Shown piece after piece: positions 36,835-46,500 of a stretch of 64,000 nt of DNA; the stretch's first letter is position 1; each line of letters opens with the position of its first letter. The notes under the pieces were generated by a model. That model saw only the letters and a list, made by a program, of their open reading frames with translations. It was not told the DNA's origin and ran no database searches. The position numbers were made by a program, and so were the translations under genes. This DNA comes from Acetobacter aceti. Its GTDB lineage: Bacteria > Pseudomonadota > Alphaproteobacteria > Acetobacterales > Acetobacteraceae. The stretch covers positions 124,001 through 188,000 of the forward strand of contig NZ_CP014692.1 of the NCBI RefSeq assembly GCF_002005445.1. Direction: 5' to 3'.

Positions 36835-38679
36835 ATGGAATGTAAATTCATGAGCAGCATCAGTCATACAGCTTCTGTCAAACTCGCGAAAAGCACGAGT
36901 GAAGCGCCGGCCGCTTATATGGAGACGGACCAGTACGGACTGTCTTCGGTTGATGATATTGAGCAGACGGATGCCTCATCTGTTTCACCGACATTGAGTG
37001 GCCTGCCATCTTCTTCGGCTACAGCAAGAGATACCGATTTTCCATTCTCCTCGACGGTGATTTCGGGATCAGATGATCTTCCTGTTACGGTCAGCCTGTC
37101 CATTTCCGGCGAGGATGCCGATCTGGTAGCGTCCACTTCTGACAGCGTCCTGGTGTCAGGAAGCGGCAGTGATCAGTTGACGATCAGGGGAATGGTGTCT
37201 GATGTCCAGGCTGCTCTTCGTGCGGTTACGATTTCAGCCGCCAGAGAAATCGCTTCAGCTGAAACAGTTGCCTACTCAGCTTCGGTTTCCAGTGATCAGA
37301 CTTCGAGTGTTTACAGTGGAACCATAACCATTCTGCCGAGTGTTTTGTTCTCGCTTCCCACGGAATCCCGTACGGTCAGCGATATTCTGGCGGCGGTCAG
37401 TCATGAAGAGACCGCCCAGCAGCAGTCCACAGCCGTTGTTTCGGATTCCACACAGGCGACAGTAAACGATGGTCAGGGTGATGATGGGGTGGCCAGCGCC
37501 ACTGCTGCTGTATCCCAGACGGATATTGCGTCTGCAGCAGGCTCGGCGAGACTGCTGCAGTCCGGGAAAGAAAATGCGGGTGACAGTAATCTGAACTCCA
37601 TGCAAACCACTAATGAAGGCAGTGCGACACTTTCTCCAGATCAGATCAGTGGCGTCTCCATCCCGGTCTCTGCAAGTCCAGAAAAGATGCTTGTCACATC
37701 GGACTCTAATGGTTCTGTTGTTCTGGGCGCAGGAGCAGGCAGTTCTGCAATGCAGAATCCGGTTGGCGCTCAGGCATTAACGCCGTCTGCCTCGGTTGAC
37801 GCGGTTGCACTGGAAACCGGTGTGCTGTCACAGGCGAGTTATGGCGTTGCATGGACTTCATCCAAGGATGCCGGCACGACCCAAAGTGGTGCTTCGACCG
37901 ATAACCGGACCGTAACAACACCATTGGCAACGACGAGCGAAACGCAGCAGGATGCTATGCCTCTGCTGACTTCGACAGACCAAACAGCGGCAGCGGTGGA
38001 CACAGGTTCAACGGGTCTGTTGAACGACGTTGATACGATCGGCACTGTGAATCAGGCAGATGAATCTTCTGTTTCGGTGACCTCTACCGTTTCAGGAGCA
38101 AATAATATCGAAGTAAATAACGGTATTGTTGCTCTGGACGGCGGGACGAACACCGTTGTCGCCCAGGATCAGGGAACAGTCGCGGTATGGAGTGCCGCAG
38201 GGACGACAAGCTTTAATGACGCCGGATCGGGAGATGCAGAGTTCCATGTAACAGGCACAGGTACATTTGATGTGCAGGATACAGGCACCGGTGACGCTAC
38301 CTTAAGGGTCATGCAACTTGCTTCTTCAGACGCGTCAGGGACAATTACCGGAGGGGCCAGGCATCTGGATGTGACGACAGGCTCCGGATCGGTCAATGTT
38401 GTGGCTGGCTTGGGTGGTCTGGATCTTTCGACTGCTGGTTCAGGTGCTTTGCAAATCGACATTACGCAAGGAACTGATCATATTCTGATTGCGGGTGATC
38501 AGACGGGGAATGTGACTGTTTCAGGCGCGGTTGTGAACGCGAATGCTAATTTCGGTATTATGGGTGTGACATCAGAAAAAATTATCAACGGGAATTTCGT
38601 TGTTGGTTTGACGGATGGCAACTCAGTGACATTTCTTGGAGCATCCGGAGGGGATAATATAACGTTGTATCTTACGTGA
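36835..38679 (+). CDS. Ser/Thr-rich surface protein, probably type I-secreted adhesin-like
   Basis: ATG 36835 has AGGGTGAGG ending five bases upstream, so it is preferred over GTG 36829. The 614-residue product is very rich in Ser, Thr, Ala and Asp, with almost no Cys and no N-terminal signal peptide. Residues about 70-160 look like an adhesin-type beta-sandwich (VSLSISGEDADLVAST, VLVSGSGSDQLTIRG). A long low-complexity stretch follows, then Gly/Thr/Asp-rich repeats (GTGTFDVQDTGTGDATL; DVTTGSGSVNVVAGLGGLDL) and a C-terminus DGNSVTFLGASGGDNITLYL that resembles type I secretion ends. It is likely an extracellular or surface protein. No exporter genes are adjacent. Function inferred from composition only. 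Confidence 0.65.
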   Translation: MECKFMSSISHTASVKLAKSTSEAPAAYMETDQYGLSSVDDIEQTDASSVSPTLSGLPSSSATARDTDFPFSSTVISGSDDLPVTVSLSISGEDADLVASTSDSVLVSGSGSDQLTIRGMVSDVQAALRAVTISAAREIASAETVAYSASVSSDQTSSVYSGTITILPSVLFSLPTESRTVSDILAAVSHEETAQQQSTAVVSDSTQATVNDGQGDDGVASATAAVSQTDIASAAGSARLLQSGKENAGDSNLNSMQTTNEGSATLSPDQISGVSIPVSASPEKMLVTSDSNGSVVLGAGAGSSAMQNPVGAQALTPSASVDAVALETGVLSQASYGVAWTSSKDAGTTQSGASTDNRTVTTPLATTSETQQDAMPLLTSTDQTAAAVDTGSTGLLNDVDTIGTVNQADESSVSVTSTVSGANNIEVNNGIVALDGGTNTVVAQDQGTVAVWSAAGTTSFNDAGSGDAEFHVTGTGTFDVQDTGTGDATLRVMQLASSDASGTITGGARHLDVTTGSGSVNVVAGLGGLDLSTAGSGALQIDITQGTDHILIAGDQTGNVTVSGAVVNANANFGIMGVTSEKIINGNFVVGLTDGNSVTFLGASGGDNITLYLT

Positions 38680-38894
38680 TGGCTTACAGAATGGTGTGTT
38701 ACGAAACGAGAGATAAATCTGCACAGGGAAATAGTTGTTGTAAATTAATACTGTAATAAATTGAATTATGTTGATTTTTTAATTATAAAAAATTATCTCT
38801 AAATAAATTTTGATGCTTTTGAGGGGTCGCTTTGTTTTGGCGACATGGTGCGTTTTATATTTTTTGTACGGTAAGTTTTTTTTCTCTGTTCTAT
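38680..38894. other. AT-rich gap after the surface protein gene
   Basis: About 215 bases of AT-rich DNA without a gene, leading into the bidirectional terminator. Nothing else seen. Confidence 0.4.
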
Positions 38895-38934
38895 AAAGCG
38901 TTTCTACCGAAATCAGATTCGGTAGAAACGCTTT
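38895..38934. terminator. Bidirectional terminator between convergent surface-protein genes
   Basis: AAAGCGTTTCTACCGAA and TTCGGTAGAAACGCTTT are a perfect 17-bp inverted repeat with a six-base loop. AT-rich DNA on both flanks, including a T-run before it that serves the minus strand, fits a terminator for both convergent genes. Confidence 0.8.
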
Positions 38935-38951
38935 GGTCTGGAAAACCAGTC

Positions 38952-40166
38952 TCAGGAAATTTTGAAATTTCCGATCTGTAAAGGATTGTTTTCACTTACA
39001 TTGTTCAGCATTACAGAAGTGCGGCTGTCAATCTGAAGTAGCGTGCCTGTGCCGCTCACTGTTGCATGATCCAGAATAGATCCCAGAGTCGTCTGAGTCA
39101 GTCCAAAACCGGATAATTCAATGATATTGCCAGCGGAAGCGGTGAAATCGCTAATGGTATCTGTCGCGCCTGCTGCCGATTTGATGATGTCAAAGGTATT
39201 GGCAGAACCAGCGCCACCAGTCATGTTCATACTGCTGTAAGCCTTGAATGTATCACCACCTGTACCCCCAACGGCAGTGAAGATGCCGGTATTATTGGCC
39301 GCACTGATGAAAGTCAGCGCGCCACTGCCTTTCTGGGTGACTGACTGCGACCCTGTGCCACCATTGATCCTGGAGCCTGCGCCCCACACATCAAGGATGA
39401 GTTTTGCTGCTGAGTCCATGTTGCCGAAAGAGGCTGAAACAGACTGACCCTGAATATGGTTTGTACCCTGAATTGAACCGGTAACGTAAAAAGTGCCGTA
39501 ACCACCTGATGTGAAGTCACCATTGGCATCTGTAGACCAGTTTACCTGAGAATTTTTTAATGCCCCGACCGCAGTGCCAGTACCATCCGTCGTCAGAGTG
39601 CTGTCGGTCAGGGTGATCACAGAACTGTTGCGGCCCAGAGTAACGGTGGACTCAGAAATTACATTCGCGATCGTTTTCAGTCCAGCATTGATTGTTCCAT
39701 TGCTGAATGTGTCGAAGACTGAGTCTGAACCAGTCACAATGGAACTGTCAGTGCATTTTAAAAACTGAGATTTGGCGCCGGACACAATAGTGGCATTATC
39801 GGCGCCAATAAAGCTGGAGTATGCCCCTGTATGGAGAGTGCCATTGACATTGATAAATGTGTCACCGACAGAGTGGGCTGCGTTTACCGTCCCTGCAAAA
39901 TTTAAAATAGTATTGGCGTTGCCAGTAATTGTCAGATTGCTGTTGCTTGTGGAAAAAGCGTAGCTAACGGTGCTGTTGGTTCCGCTGACAGTTACGTTGA
40001 TATCGCCAAAAATATAGGCTGTATTGCGAAACCAGACAGTCAGGTCAGTCGTCGTGCTGCCGGGATTCTGGACAATGTAAGCCTGTCCTGATGTGAGGTA
40101 GGCTGATGAATTATTCCCACCCAGCACAAGCGTCTGATAAGTGTTACCTGAAGAGTTCGAGACCAT
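38952..40166 (-). CDS. Asn/Ser/Thr/Gly-rich repeat protein, probably type I-secreted
   Basis: The start at 40166 has GAGG seven bases upstream (MVSNSSGNTYQTLV). The 404 residues form a repetitive, beta-rich protein (NLTITGNANTILNFAGTVN; GTINAGLKTIANVISESTVTL) with no N-terminal signal. The end carries a haemolysin-like repeat and type I secretion pattern: GGTGGDTFKAY, GGAGSANTFDII, then DTISDFTASAGNIIELSGFG. This pattern is typical of exported calcium-binding proteins. It is convergent with the Ser/Thr-rich protein gene, and the two may work at the cell surface or in a biofilm. No family name can be assigned. Confidence 0.7.
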   Translation of the reverse strand: MVSNSSGNTYQTLVLGGNNSSAYLTSGQAYIVQNPGSTTTDLTVWFRNTAYIFGDINVTVSGTNSTVSYAFSTSNSNLTITGNANTILNFAGTVNAAHSVGDTFINVNGTLHTGAYSSFIGADNATIVSGAKSQFLKCTDSSIVTGSDSVFDTFSNGTINAGLKTIANVISESTVTLGRNSSVITLTDSTLTTDGTGTAVGALKNSQVNWSTDANGDFTSGGYGTFYVTGSIQGTNHIQGQSVSASFGNMDSAAKLILDVWGAGSRINGGTGSQSVTQKGSGALTFISAANNTGIFTAVGGTGGDTFKAYSSMNMTGGAGSANTFDIIKSAAGATDTISDFTASAGNIIELSGFGLTQTTLGSILDHATVSGTGTLLQIDSRTSVMLNNVSENNPLQIGNFKIS

Positions 40167-40741
40167 TAAAAACCTCGCAATTTGATTTTTGTTCACTTTT
40201 TGAATTGCATGTCATGCTTCGTTATAAAGAAACAAAAAGGTAAATAATAAAACAAAATTATAAAAATAAATGTTTACGTTAAATGTTTTATAACCAATGA
40301 ATAAATTTATGGATTTAAATATAATTTTTGAAAATAATATGATATTTTTTATCATTTTCTGTAAAAATATTCATGAATAAGAAAGTGTGTTAATTGGAAA
40401 TCTTTAAAATTGCTAATATCAGAGAATGAAATTTCTGAAAAAGATTGGGACTTTGTGTTGTATGAACTGTGACTTTGTCATGAGAAGTTTTTGATGATCC
40501 ATCAGAAGCTGCCATTCGGATTTTGTACGCAGGTTTTTACGGTAATTTGTCTGCCATAGTTCCAAAGATCATTCCAATTGCTGACCATAGGATGACTGAG
40601 TGCCTATAGCAGCTTCTCTGATCTGAAACGCCCCAAAGCCATCGCAGGGAGATTCGATAGTATTTTGCTGATGTCGGGCAGAATCAACTGCAACATAAAC
40701 AAAAATCCTATGAAGAAAATTCCTGCACTGCTCGATCTGTT
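40167..40741. other. AT-rich intergenic region
   Basis: About 575 bases; the first 280 are extremely AT-rich and presumably hold the promoter of the minus-strand repeat protein. From 40450 on the composition is mixed, with no supported ORF, RNA gene or recognised mobile element. Confidence 0.4.
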
Positions 40742-41053
40742 TCATGTTTCAGATCTTTTGACGAGTAGCCTGGCTGTCAGAATTGAAATTACGGTACAGC
40801 AGGCAGACAACAGGATCGTCTCGAAATAGACATCGGTAAGCAGGCTGATTGTTTCTGGATTGCCGACGGCAGGTGGGTTGGGTGGACGCTTCAGATCTGG
40901 TGGCAGTGCCATGATGATGAAACAGGCAATGGCAATGAGCAGGGTGTCGGCACGGGGAGAGGGATGCCCAATCCAAATCCGTCCATAAACCACGGTGAAA
41001 GCGAGTGAGAACGGGCCTCCATAAGCTGTGCCAGGCATGACGAACCCGTGCAT
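40742..41053 (-). CDS. Possible small membrane protein
   Basis: A 103-codon ORF whose product has two hydrophobic segments (TLLIAIACFIIMALP; FETILLSACCTVISILTARLLV), so it would be a small inner-membrane protein. No family is recognised and the ribosome site is weak; ATG at 41038 (MPGTAYGG) is an alternative start. It lies in poorly coding accessory DNA, so it may be a remnant. Confidence 0.4.
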   Translation of the reverse strand: MHGFVMPGTAYGGPFSLAFTVVYGRIWIGHPSPRADTLLIAIACFIIMALPPDLKRPPNPPAVGNPETISLLTDVYFETILLSACCTVISILTARLLVKRSET

Positions 41054-41677
41054 GGGCTTGAAATGGCCCGACTGACCATCTCAGGCTCTGGAGGCATTCA
41101 GATCAACGCATCCCGCGACTGTTAAAATATGAGAGCGTGCACAATCTCAGGCTTTCCGAACGGATGGACAGGCAGGAAGCGAGATCCACGCTTGGACTCC
41201 GGGGTCAGGCGTCATTCGGCCATTGAAATTTAATGGCAGAGCAAGCTGGCAAAGTGGCGGGCATCACGCGTGAATGCGTGAACCCTATTGCCAGAAAACG
41301 GGAGGTCCTTTCCTGTTCGGCCTCGGCGACGCAGAGTAGCGCAACATTAAGTGGTAGTCCGAAAATCGCCCCAAGATGCAATGGCACGAAACAGAATGGT
41401 CTTCGGGCGGATATGGATGACGGAATGGAGCAAACCACGGACTGGCTTATGATGACTTCGCCGGGGAAAAATCTGTTCCGCGTTCAACTGAGAGGCAGGA
41501 TCTGCCTTCCCTCGCTTCGGAAAGGAATATTACAGGGATGCGACCGTGTCGGGTTTTCACCGGCATTCAGGCAGAATATTTTTCAGGCCTTCATGACACA
41601 GCCGAGTCAGCCGGAAAGCATGTTCGGCAGAGGTTCCTGTATCATTGGATGAAATTCTGAACAGAGAGAAAGCTGCT
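41054..41677. other. Region without a clear gene upstream of the cobalamin promoter
   Basis: About 620 bases with GC near the genome level but no convincing gene. Overlapping ORFs on opposite strands (plus 41233-41652, 139 codons; minus 41205-41438, 77 codons) are not recognised and both have poor starts. It could be decayed DNA from a lost gene or insertion sequence; no inverted repeats or transposase motifs were found. Confidence 0.35.
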
Positions 41678-41706
41678 TTGACAGCCCCCTACACCACCGA
41701 TAGACA
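41678..41706 (+). promoter_or_regulatory. Sigma-70 promoter of the cobalamin operon
   Basis: A perfect TTGACA (41678-41683), 17-base spacer and TAGACA (41701-41706). Transcription would start near 41713, just at the 5' side of the riboswitch. Confidence 0.75.
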
Positions 41707-41707
41707 G

Positions 41708-41908
41708 GTGGTGATGGTGTTCCGCAAGGAACTGAAAAGGGAAGCCGGTGCGGTCATGCATCAAATCCGGCGCTGCCCCCGCAACTGTAGACGGTTTGTG
41801 ACACCTCTTCTTTCTCCCGTCATGGGGAGAACGCCACTGGAAGTTTCCGGGAAGGCGGCGAGGTTGTCCGGGACATATGTCCCGACCGTGAGCCAGGAGA
41901 CCTGCCGT
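41708..41908 (+). ncRNA. Cobalamin (AdoCbl) riboswitch
   Basis: The conserved blocks of the cobalamin aptamer are present in order: GTGATGGTGTTCCG, GGGAAGCCGGTGCGG, AATCCGGCGCTGCCCCCGCAACTGTAG, CCACTGG, GGGAAGGC, and the B12 box GAGCCAGGAGACCTGCC near the end. It lies between the operon promoter and the first genes, so B12 should shut off the operon. The B12 box itself contains AGGAG, the ribosome site of the small leader ORF at 41910, which suggests direct control of translation. A 90-codon ORF across it is spurious. Confidence 0.93.
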
Positions 41909-41909
41909 C

Positions 41910-41999
41910 ATGAATAAGGAATGTCATGGACCGGCGGGGTGCCCGGATCATGAGGGCCTGCGTCCGTCGTATGCCCCCTCCCGGTGGAGGCCTCGCTGA
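41910..41999 (+). CDS. Possible 29-residue Cys/His leader peptide after the riboswitch
   Basis: ATG 41910 lies about ten bases after the AGGAG inside the B12 box. The short product begins MNKECHGPAGCPDHEGL, with two Cys and two His in 14 residues, and ends with an Arg-rich SRWRPR tail. It stops 36 bases before the DUF1636 gene. It could be a leader peptide, a metal-binding micropeptide or chance. Confidence 0.35.
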   Translation: MNKECHGPAGCPDHEGLRPSYAPSRWRPR

Positions 42000-42035
42000 C
42001 CGCACCCTGTTTTTGCAAGGACGCAAGGACAGGAC

Positions 42036-42443
42036 ATGAATGATCTGCCTGCCAGAACGCCCGAAGAGTCACAGGTGGAACGCCCTGCTCTTCATATCTG
42101 TGTGACATGCCTCCGTCCTGACCCGGACGGCGTGCCGCTTGGGCGCACCCTTTATGAGACATTATGCGACAGGGCCGACGCGGGGCACGTGATCCTGCAG
42201 CCGGTCCTGTGTCTGGCCGCCTGTGGCAGTGGCTGCACGGCGACCATCTCCATGCCAGGAAAATGGGCCTGGCTGCTTGGCCATCTTGATCCCGCAAAAG
42301 CCGATGATCTGCTGACCTACGCAGGCCTTTATGCGGCGTCGAAAACCGGCGCAGTCATGCCGTCCAAACGTCCTTCCTCCCTGAACGACATGATTCTGGG
42401 CCGTTTTCCAGCCCTGCTTCCCACATCACAGGAGCCGACATGA
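42036..42443 (+). CDS. DUF1636 metal-binding protein linked to CobW
   Basis: The 135-residue protein matches DUF1636: an N-terminal ICVTCLRPD and later CLAACGSGCTATI, in all four Cys that suggest a thioredoxin-like ferredoxin or metal site, followed by PGKWAWLLGHL. Such genes commonly sit next to cobW. AAGGACAGGAC gives a strong ribosome site for ATG 42036, and the end overlaps cobW by four bases. The biochemical role is unknown; help with cobalt or iron-sulfur supply for cobaltochelatase is inferred. Confidence 0.82.
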   Translation: MNDLPARTPEESQVERPALHICVTCLRPDPDGVPLGRTLYETLCDRADAGHVILQPVLCLAACGSGCTATISMPGKWAWLLGHLDPAKADDLLTYAGLYAASKTGAVMPSKRPSSLNDMILGRFPALLPTSQEPT

Positions 42444-43501
42444 ATTCCATAGCCCCAACGTCCACACCTGCCATCGGTGTAAAGATTCCTGTCACCGTGA
42501 TCACCGGTTTTCTGGGAGCAGGCAAGACCACTCTGCTGCGGAATCTCCTTTCGCAGGCGCACGGACGGCGGATCGCCGTCGTGGTCAATGAATTCGGTTC
42601 GTTGGGGATCGATGGCGAAACCCTGCGCTCCTGCGGCATTGAAGGTTGCCCGGATGAGGACATTGTCGAACTCACCAATGGCTGCCTGTGCTGCACCGTT
42701 GCGGACGATTTCCTGCCGACCATGCGCGCGCTGATCGATCGCCCGCAGCCGCCTGAGCACATCGTCATCGAAACATCGGGTCTCGCCCTGCCGAAGCCAC
42801 TGCTCAAGGCGTTCGGCTGGCCGGATATCCGCACACGAATGACTGTGGACGGCGTCATCACGCTGGTCGACACACCAGCCGTCGCGGCGGGGCGTTTTGC
42901 TGATGACCCGGAGGCGATTGCCGCCCAGCAGGCAGCTGACCCTTCTCTCGATCACGACAATCCGCTGGCGGAAGTGTTTGAGGATCAGCTCCTCTCTGCC
43001 GATCTGGTGGTGCTGAACAAGACAGATCTGCTGGACGAGGCAGAACTGGAAGCCGTGGAAGCGGAGATCACCGCGCTGTTGCCACTTAAGCGGGTGATGC
43101 TGCGTGCCGTGGAGGGCAGGCTTGATCCGGCCGTGCTGCTTGGACTTGAAGCCGGTGCGGAAGATGATCTCACGGCGCGCCCGTCTCATCATGATGGTGC
43201 GGACGAGCATGAGCATGATGATTTCGACTCGTTTGTCGTCGCCGTCCCCGAGCAGATCAGCGCGGATGCCTTTGTGAAGCGTCTGACGGAAGTGGCGGTC
43301 CAGTTCGATATCCTGCGTCTCAAGGGTTTTGCTGCCGTAAAAGGTAAGGCGATGCGACTGGCGGTGCAGGGTGTGGGAGGGCGGATGCGCTACGTCTTCG
43401 ACAAGCCGCTGACCGGCGACGACCGTACGGGGCGCCTCGTCGTCATTGGCCAGAAAGGGCTGGATTGTCAGGCCATCGAAGCGACCTTGCAGGCGGTCTG
43501 A
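42440..43501 (+). CDS. cobW: CobW, GTPase metallochaperone
   Basis: P-loop GFLGAGKTT at residues 23-31, the metal-binding CLCC in TNGCLCCTVADDF, and NKTD for guanine recognition. A His/Asp-rich patch (HHDGADEHEHDDFD, near 252-265) precedes the C-terminal CobW_C domain. CobW is thought to deliver cobalt to the CobNST chelatase, encoded next. Length (353) is normal. Confidence 0.92.
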   Translation: MNSIAPTSTPAIGVKIPVTVITGFLGAGKTTLLRNLLSQAHGRRIAVVVNEFGSLGIDGETLRSCGIEGCPDEDIVELTNGCLCCTVADDFLPTMRALIDRPQPPEHIVIETSGLALPKPLLKAFGWPDIRTRMTVDGVITLVDTPAVAAGRFADDPEAIAAQQAADPSLDHDNPLAEVFEDQLLSADLVVLNKTDLLDEAELEAVEAEITALLPLKRVMLRAVEGRLDPAVLLGLEAGAEDDLTARPSHHDGADEHEHDDFDSFVVAVPEQISADAFVKRLTEVAVQFDILRLKGFAAVKGKAMRLAVQGVGGRMRYVFDKPLTGDDRTGRLVVIGQKGLDCQAIEATLQAV

Positions 43502-43508
43502 ATTTCTC

Positions 43509-46500
43509 ATGCACCTGCTTGTCCGGGATCAGCAGTCGATTGACGAACAGGACGTGGCCGAAGATCTCGACCACGCACCTGCCGATGTCATCGTTCTGTC
43601 GTTCACGGACAGCGATCTGCTCTCCCTTGAGCGGGCCTATGACAGAATGGCGGAGCCGGGCTTTTCGCTCCGGCTGGTGAATCTTGGCCGGCTGCGTCAT
43701 CCCATGTCGATTGATCTGTATATCGAACAGACCGTTGCGCATGCGCGATGCGTGGTTATCCGTCTTCTGGGTGGCGTGGATTACTGGCGGTATGGCGTCG
43801 AGGAAGTGGCGTCCTGCTGCCGCGCGCAGGATATTCCGCTTGCCTTGCTGCCCGGTGACGACCGGGAGGATGTCCGGCTGGCGGCATGGTCAACGGCAGA
43901 AGATGGAATCTGCCAGCGGCTGGCCGGTTTTCTGAAGGAGAGCGGCCCACGCAATATCCATGAAGCCCTGCAACTCATGCGTCATGCCGCAGGGTTGGGT
44001 GAAGATGACGGCGCATTGCCGGAGGGTCTTCCTGCTGTCGGTATTTACCGGCAGGCCGGGCATGGTCTTCCATTACGTGCCACACTGGTTTTCTATCGCG
44101 CACATCTGCTCTCGGGTGATACGGCCGCCATCGATGTGCTGGCTGACACGCTGGAACAGCACGGCATGGCGACTGAAGTGGTGTTCGTCTCTTCGTTGAA
44201 ACAGACGGAAGTCGCGCAGTGGATCGAGCACCGGCTGCTCGTGACAGCCCCCGATATCGTGCTCAACGCGACGGTTTTCGCTGTCCGGGGAGAGGGAATG
44301 GCGGCGTCCCCCCTTGAAGCGGCTGGCGTGACGATCCTGCAACTCGTGCAGCCCGCTTCTACGGAGCGGGCATGGCGGGAGAGTTTTCGTGGTCTGGGTC
44401 AGTCCGATCTGGCCATGCAGGTCGTGCTGCCCGAGCTGGACGGTCGCATAGCGACAGTGCCTGTTTCCTTCAAGGAGGAAGCGGCTGCCGGTCATCCGGC
44501 GCGTCGAAAAGCATGGCGTTCTGGAATCGACGCAGTGGTGCGGCAGGCATCGGGATGGGCGCGTCTTGGACATATCGCCGCAGTTGATCGGAAACTGGCA
44601 ATCATCCTGTCCGATTATCCCGGCGCAAGTGACGAAGGAGGTTCTGCGCAGGTCGCGCATGCTGTCGGGCTCGACAGCTTTGCAAGTCTGTCCTCCATTC
44701 TGGAGATGCTGCGAGATGCTGGTTACAGTTGTGGCGAGCGTGCAGATACTGAAGTCGCCACGCTTGTCCCGGTTCTGACGGAAGGCTCCGGGCATACGGT
44801 CTGGTCTCTCGCTGACTATAAAAATTGTTTTGATGAACTGCCTGAAACTTTCCGTGTGTCGGTCATGGCCGTATGGGGCGCGCCGGAAGACGATCCTTCA
44901 TTGCGGGATGGCCTGTTTTGTTTCCGCTTTTGTCGTCCAGGTAATATCGTCATTGCCGTCCAGCCGGATCGTGGTCGCCATGCCGATCGGCAAACGCAGT
45001 ATCATGATCCGGATATGCCGCCATGCCACGGTTATATCGCGTTTTATTTGTGGCTGCGTTCGGTCTGCGCCATTGATGTCATGGTGCATCTTGGTGCGCA
45101 TGGGACGCTGGAATGGCTGCCGGGAAAATCGGTCGCGCTGTCTGAAAGTTGTGGTCCGGCTGTTCTGACGGCAGGTATGCCGGTGATCTATCCGTTCATC
45201 GTCAACAACCCCGGTGAAGCGGCGGCGGCGAAACGGCGTCTGGGGGCCGTGACCATCGGGCATATGACGCCGCCAGTGATGAAGGCAGGTCTGTCTGGTG
45301 ATATGGAGGAACTTGAAGCGCTGATCGACGAATATGCTGAAGCAGATGGGATGGATCGTCGCCGCGTGGCATTGCTGCGTCGTGATATTCTTGAGCGGGC
45401 CACCAGCATGGGTGTGCTGGCGGAAAGTGGAGTGCGATCCGCAGAAGGAGATGAAGCGGAAGCACTTGCCCGGCTGGATGCCTATCTCTGCGATGTGAAG
45501 GATCTTCAGATCCGCGATGGGCTGCATGTTTTTGGGCAGGTCACTCCGAAAAGTGCTGATTTGGCTGGAACTGTTGCCACTCTCTCCGGCGTTGAGGAAG
45601 CAGCCGTGACACAGCGCCTCCTTCTGAGCGCCCAGCGGGAGCGGGAAGGGTTTCTGGCGGCTCTTGAAGGTCGTTTTGTTGAACCGGGTCCGGCAGGAGC
45701 GCCAACGCGGGGGCGCTTCGATGTGCTGCCGACTGGAAGAAATCTTTTCACAATTGATCCGCGGGCCATTCCAACCCCTGTCGCCGTGGAGCTGGCTCGT
45801 GGACAGGCCGAACAGATTCTGACGCGACATTTGCAGGAAGAAGGCGAACCGCTACGGCATCTGGTGATGGATCTGTGGGGATCAGCAAGTTTACGAACCG
45901 GTGGCGAAGATCTTGCGCTGGCGCTGCTGTTGATGGGGGTCGAGCCGCTGTGGGATCGTGCCAGCGGCAGGGTCAGTGGAATCGACATCGTTCCGATGCC
46001 GGTGCTTGATCGTCCGCGTGTTGATGTCACGTTGCGCATTTCCGGTTTTTTCCGGGACACGTTCCCCGGCCAGATCGCTCTCTTCCGACAGGCCGTTGAA
46101 GCTGTTGCCGCGCGCCGGGAAAGTGTTGAATGGAATCCTCTCGTAGCAGTCTTTGTACAAAATGAACCGCTTCCTTCACGTGTTTTTGGACCCGCACCCG
46201 GATCATATGGGGCAGGACTGGAAAATCTCCTCCAGACGGCGGCATGGACCAACAGGGATGAACTGGCGAATGCGTATCTCGCCGCCAATAGCTGGAGTTA
46301 TGACAAGGAGCACAATCTGGCTCAGGACAACGAAGGGTTGAGCCGTCAGATCGGACAGGCCGACGTCATTCTGCACACACAGGATCATGCGGAAACCGAT
46401 ATTCTGGAAACACCGGACATGGCGGCGCATGAAGGGGGACTGGCGGCTGTGGCGGCGTTGCTCGATACGAAACCGGAGATGTGGCACGGCGATACATCGG

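Noticed and set aside
40742..41677. Possible insertion-sequence remnant
   Set aside because: No transposase motif, terminal inverted repeats or target duplication could be found by eye, so it is not reported as a mobile element.
41645..41917. 90-codon ORF across the riboswitch
   Set aside because: It runs through the conserved aptamer, so its sequence is set by RNA structure, not by coding.
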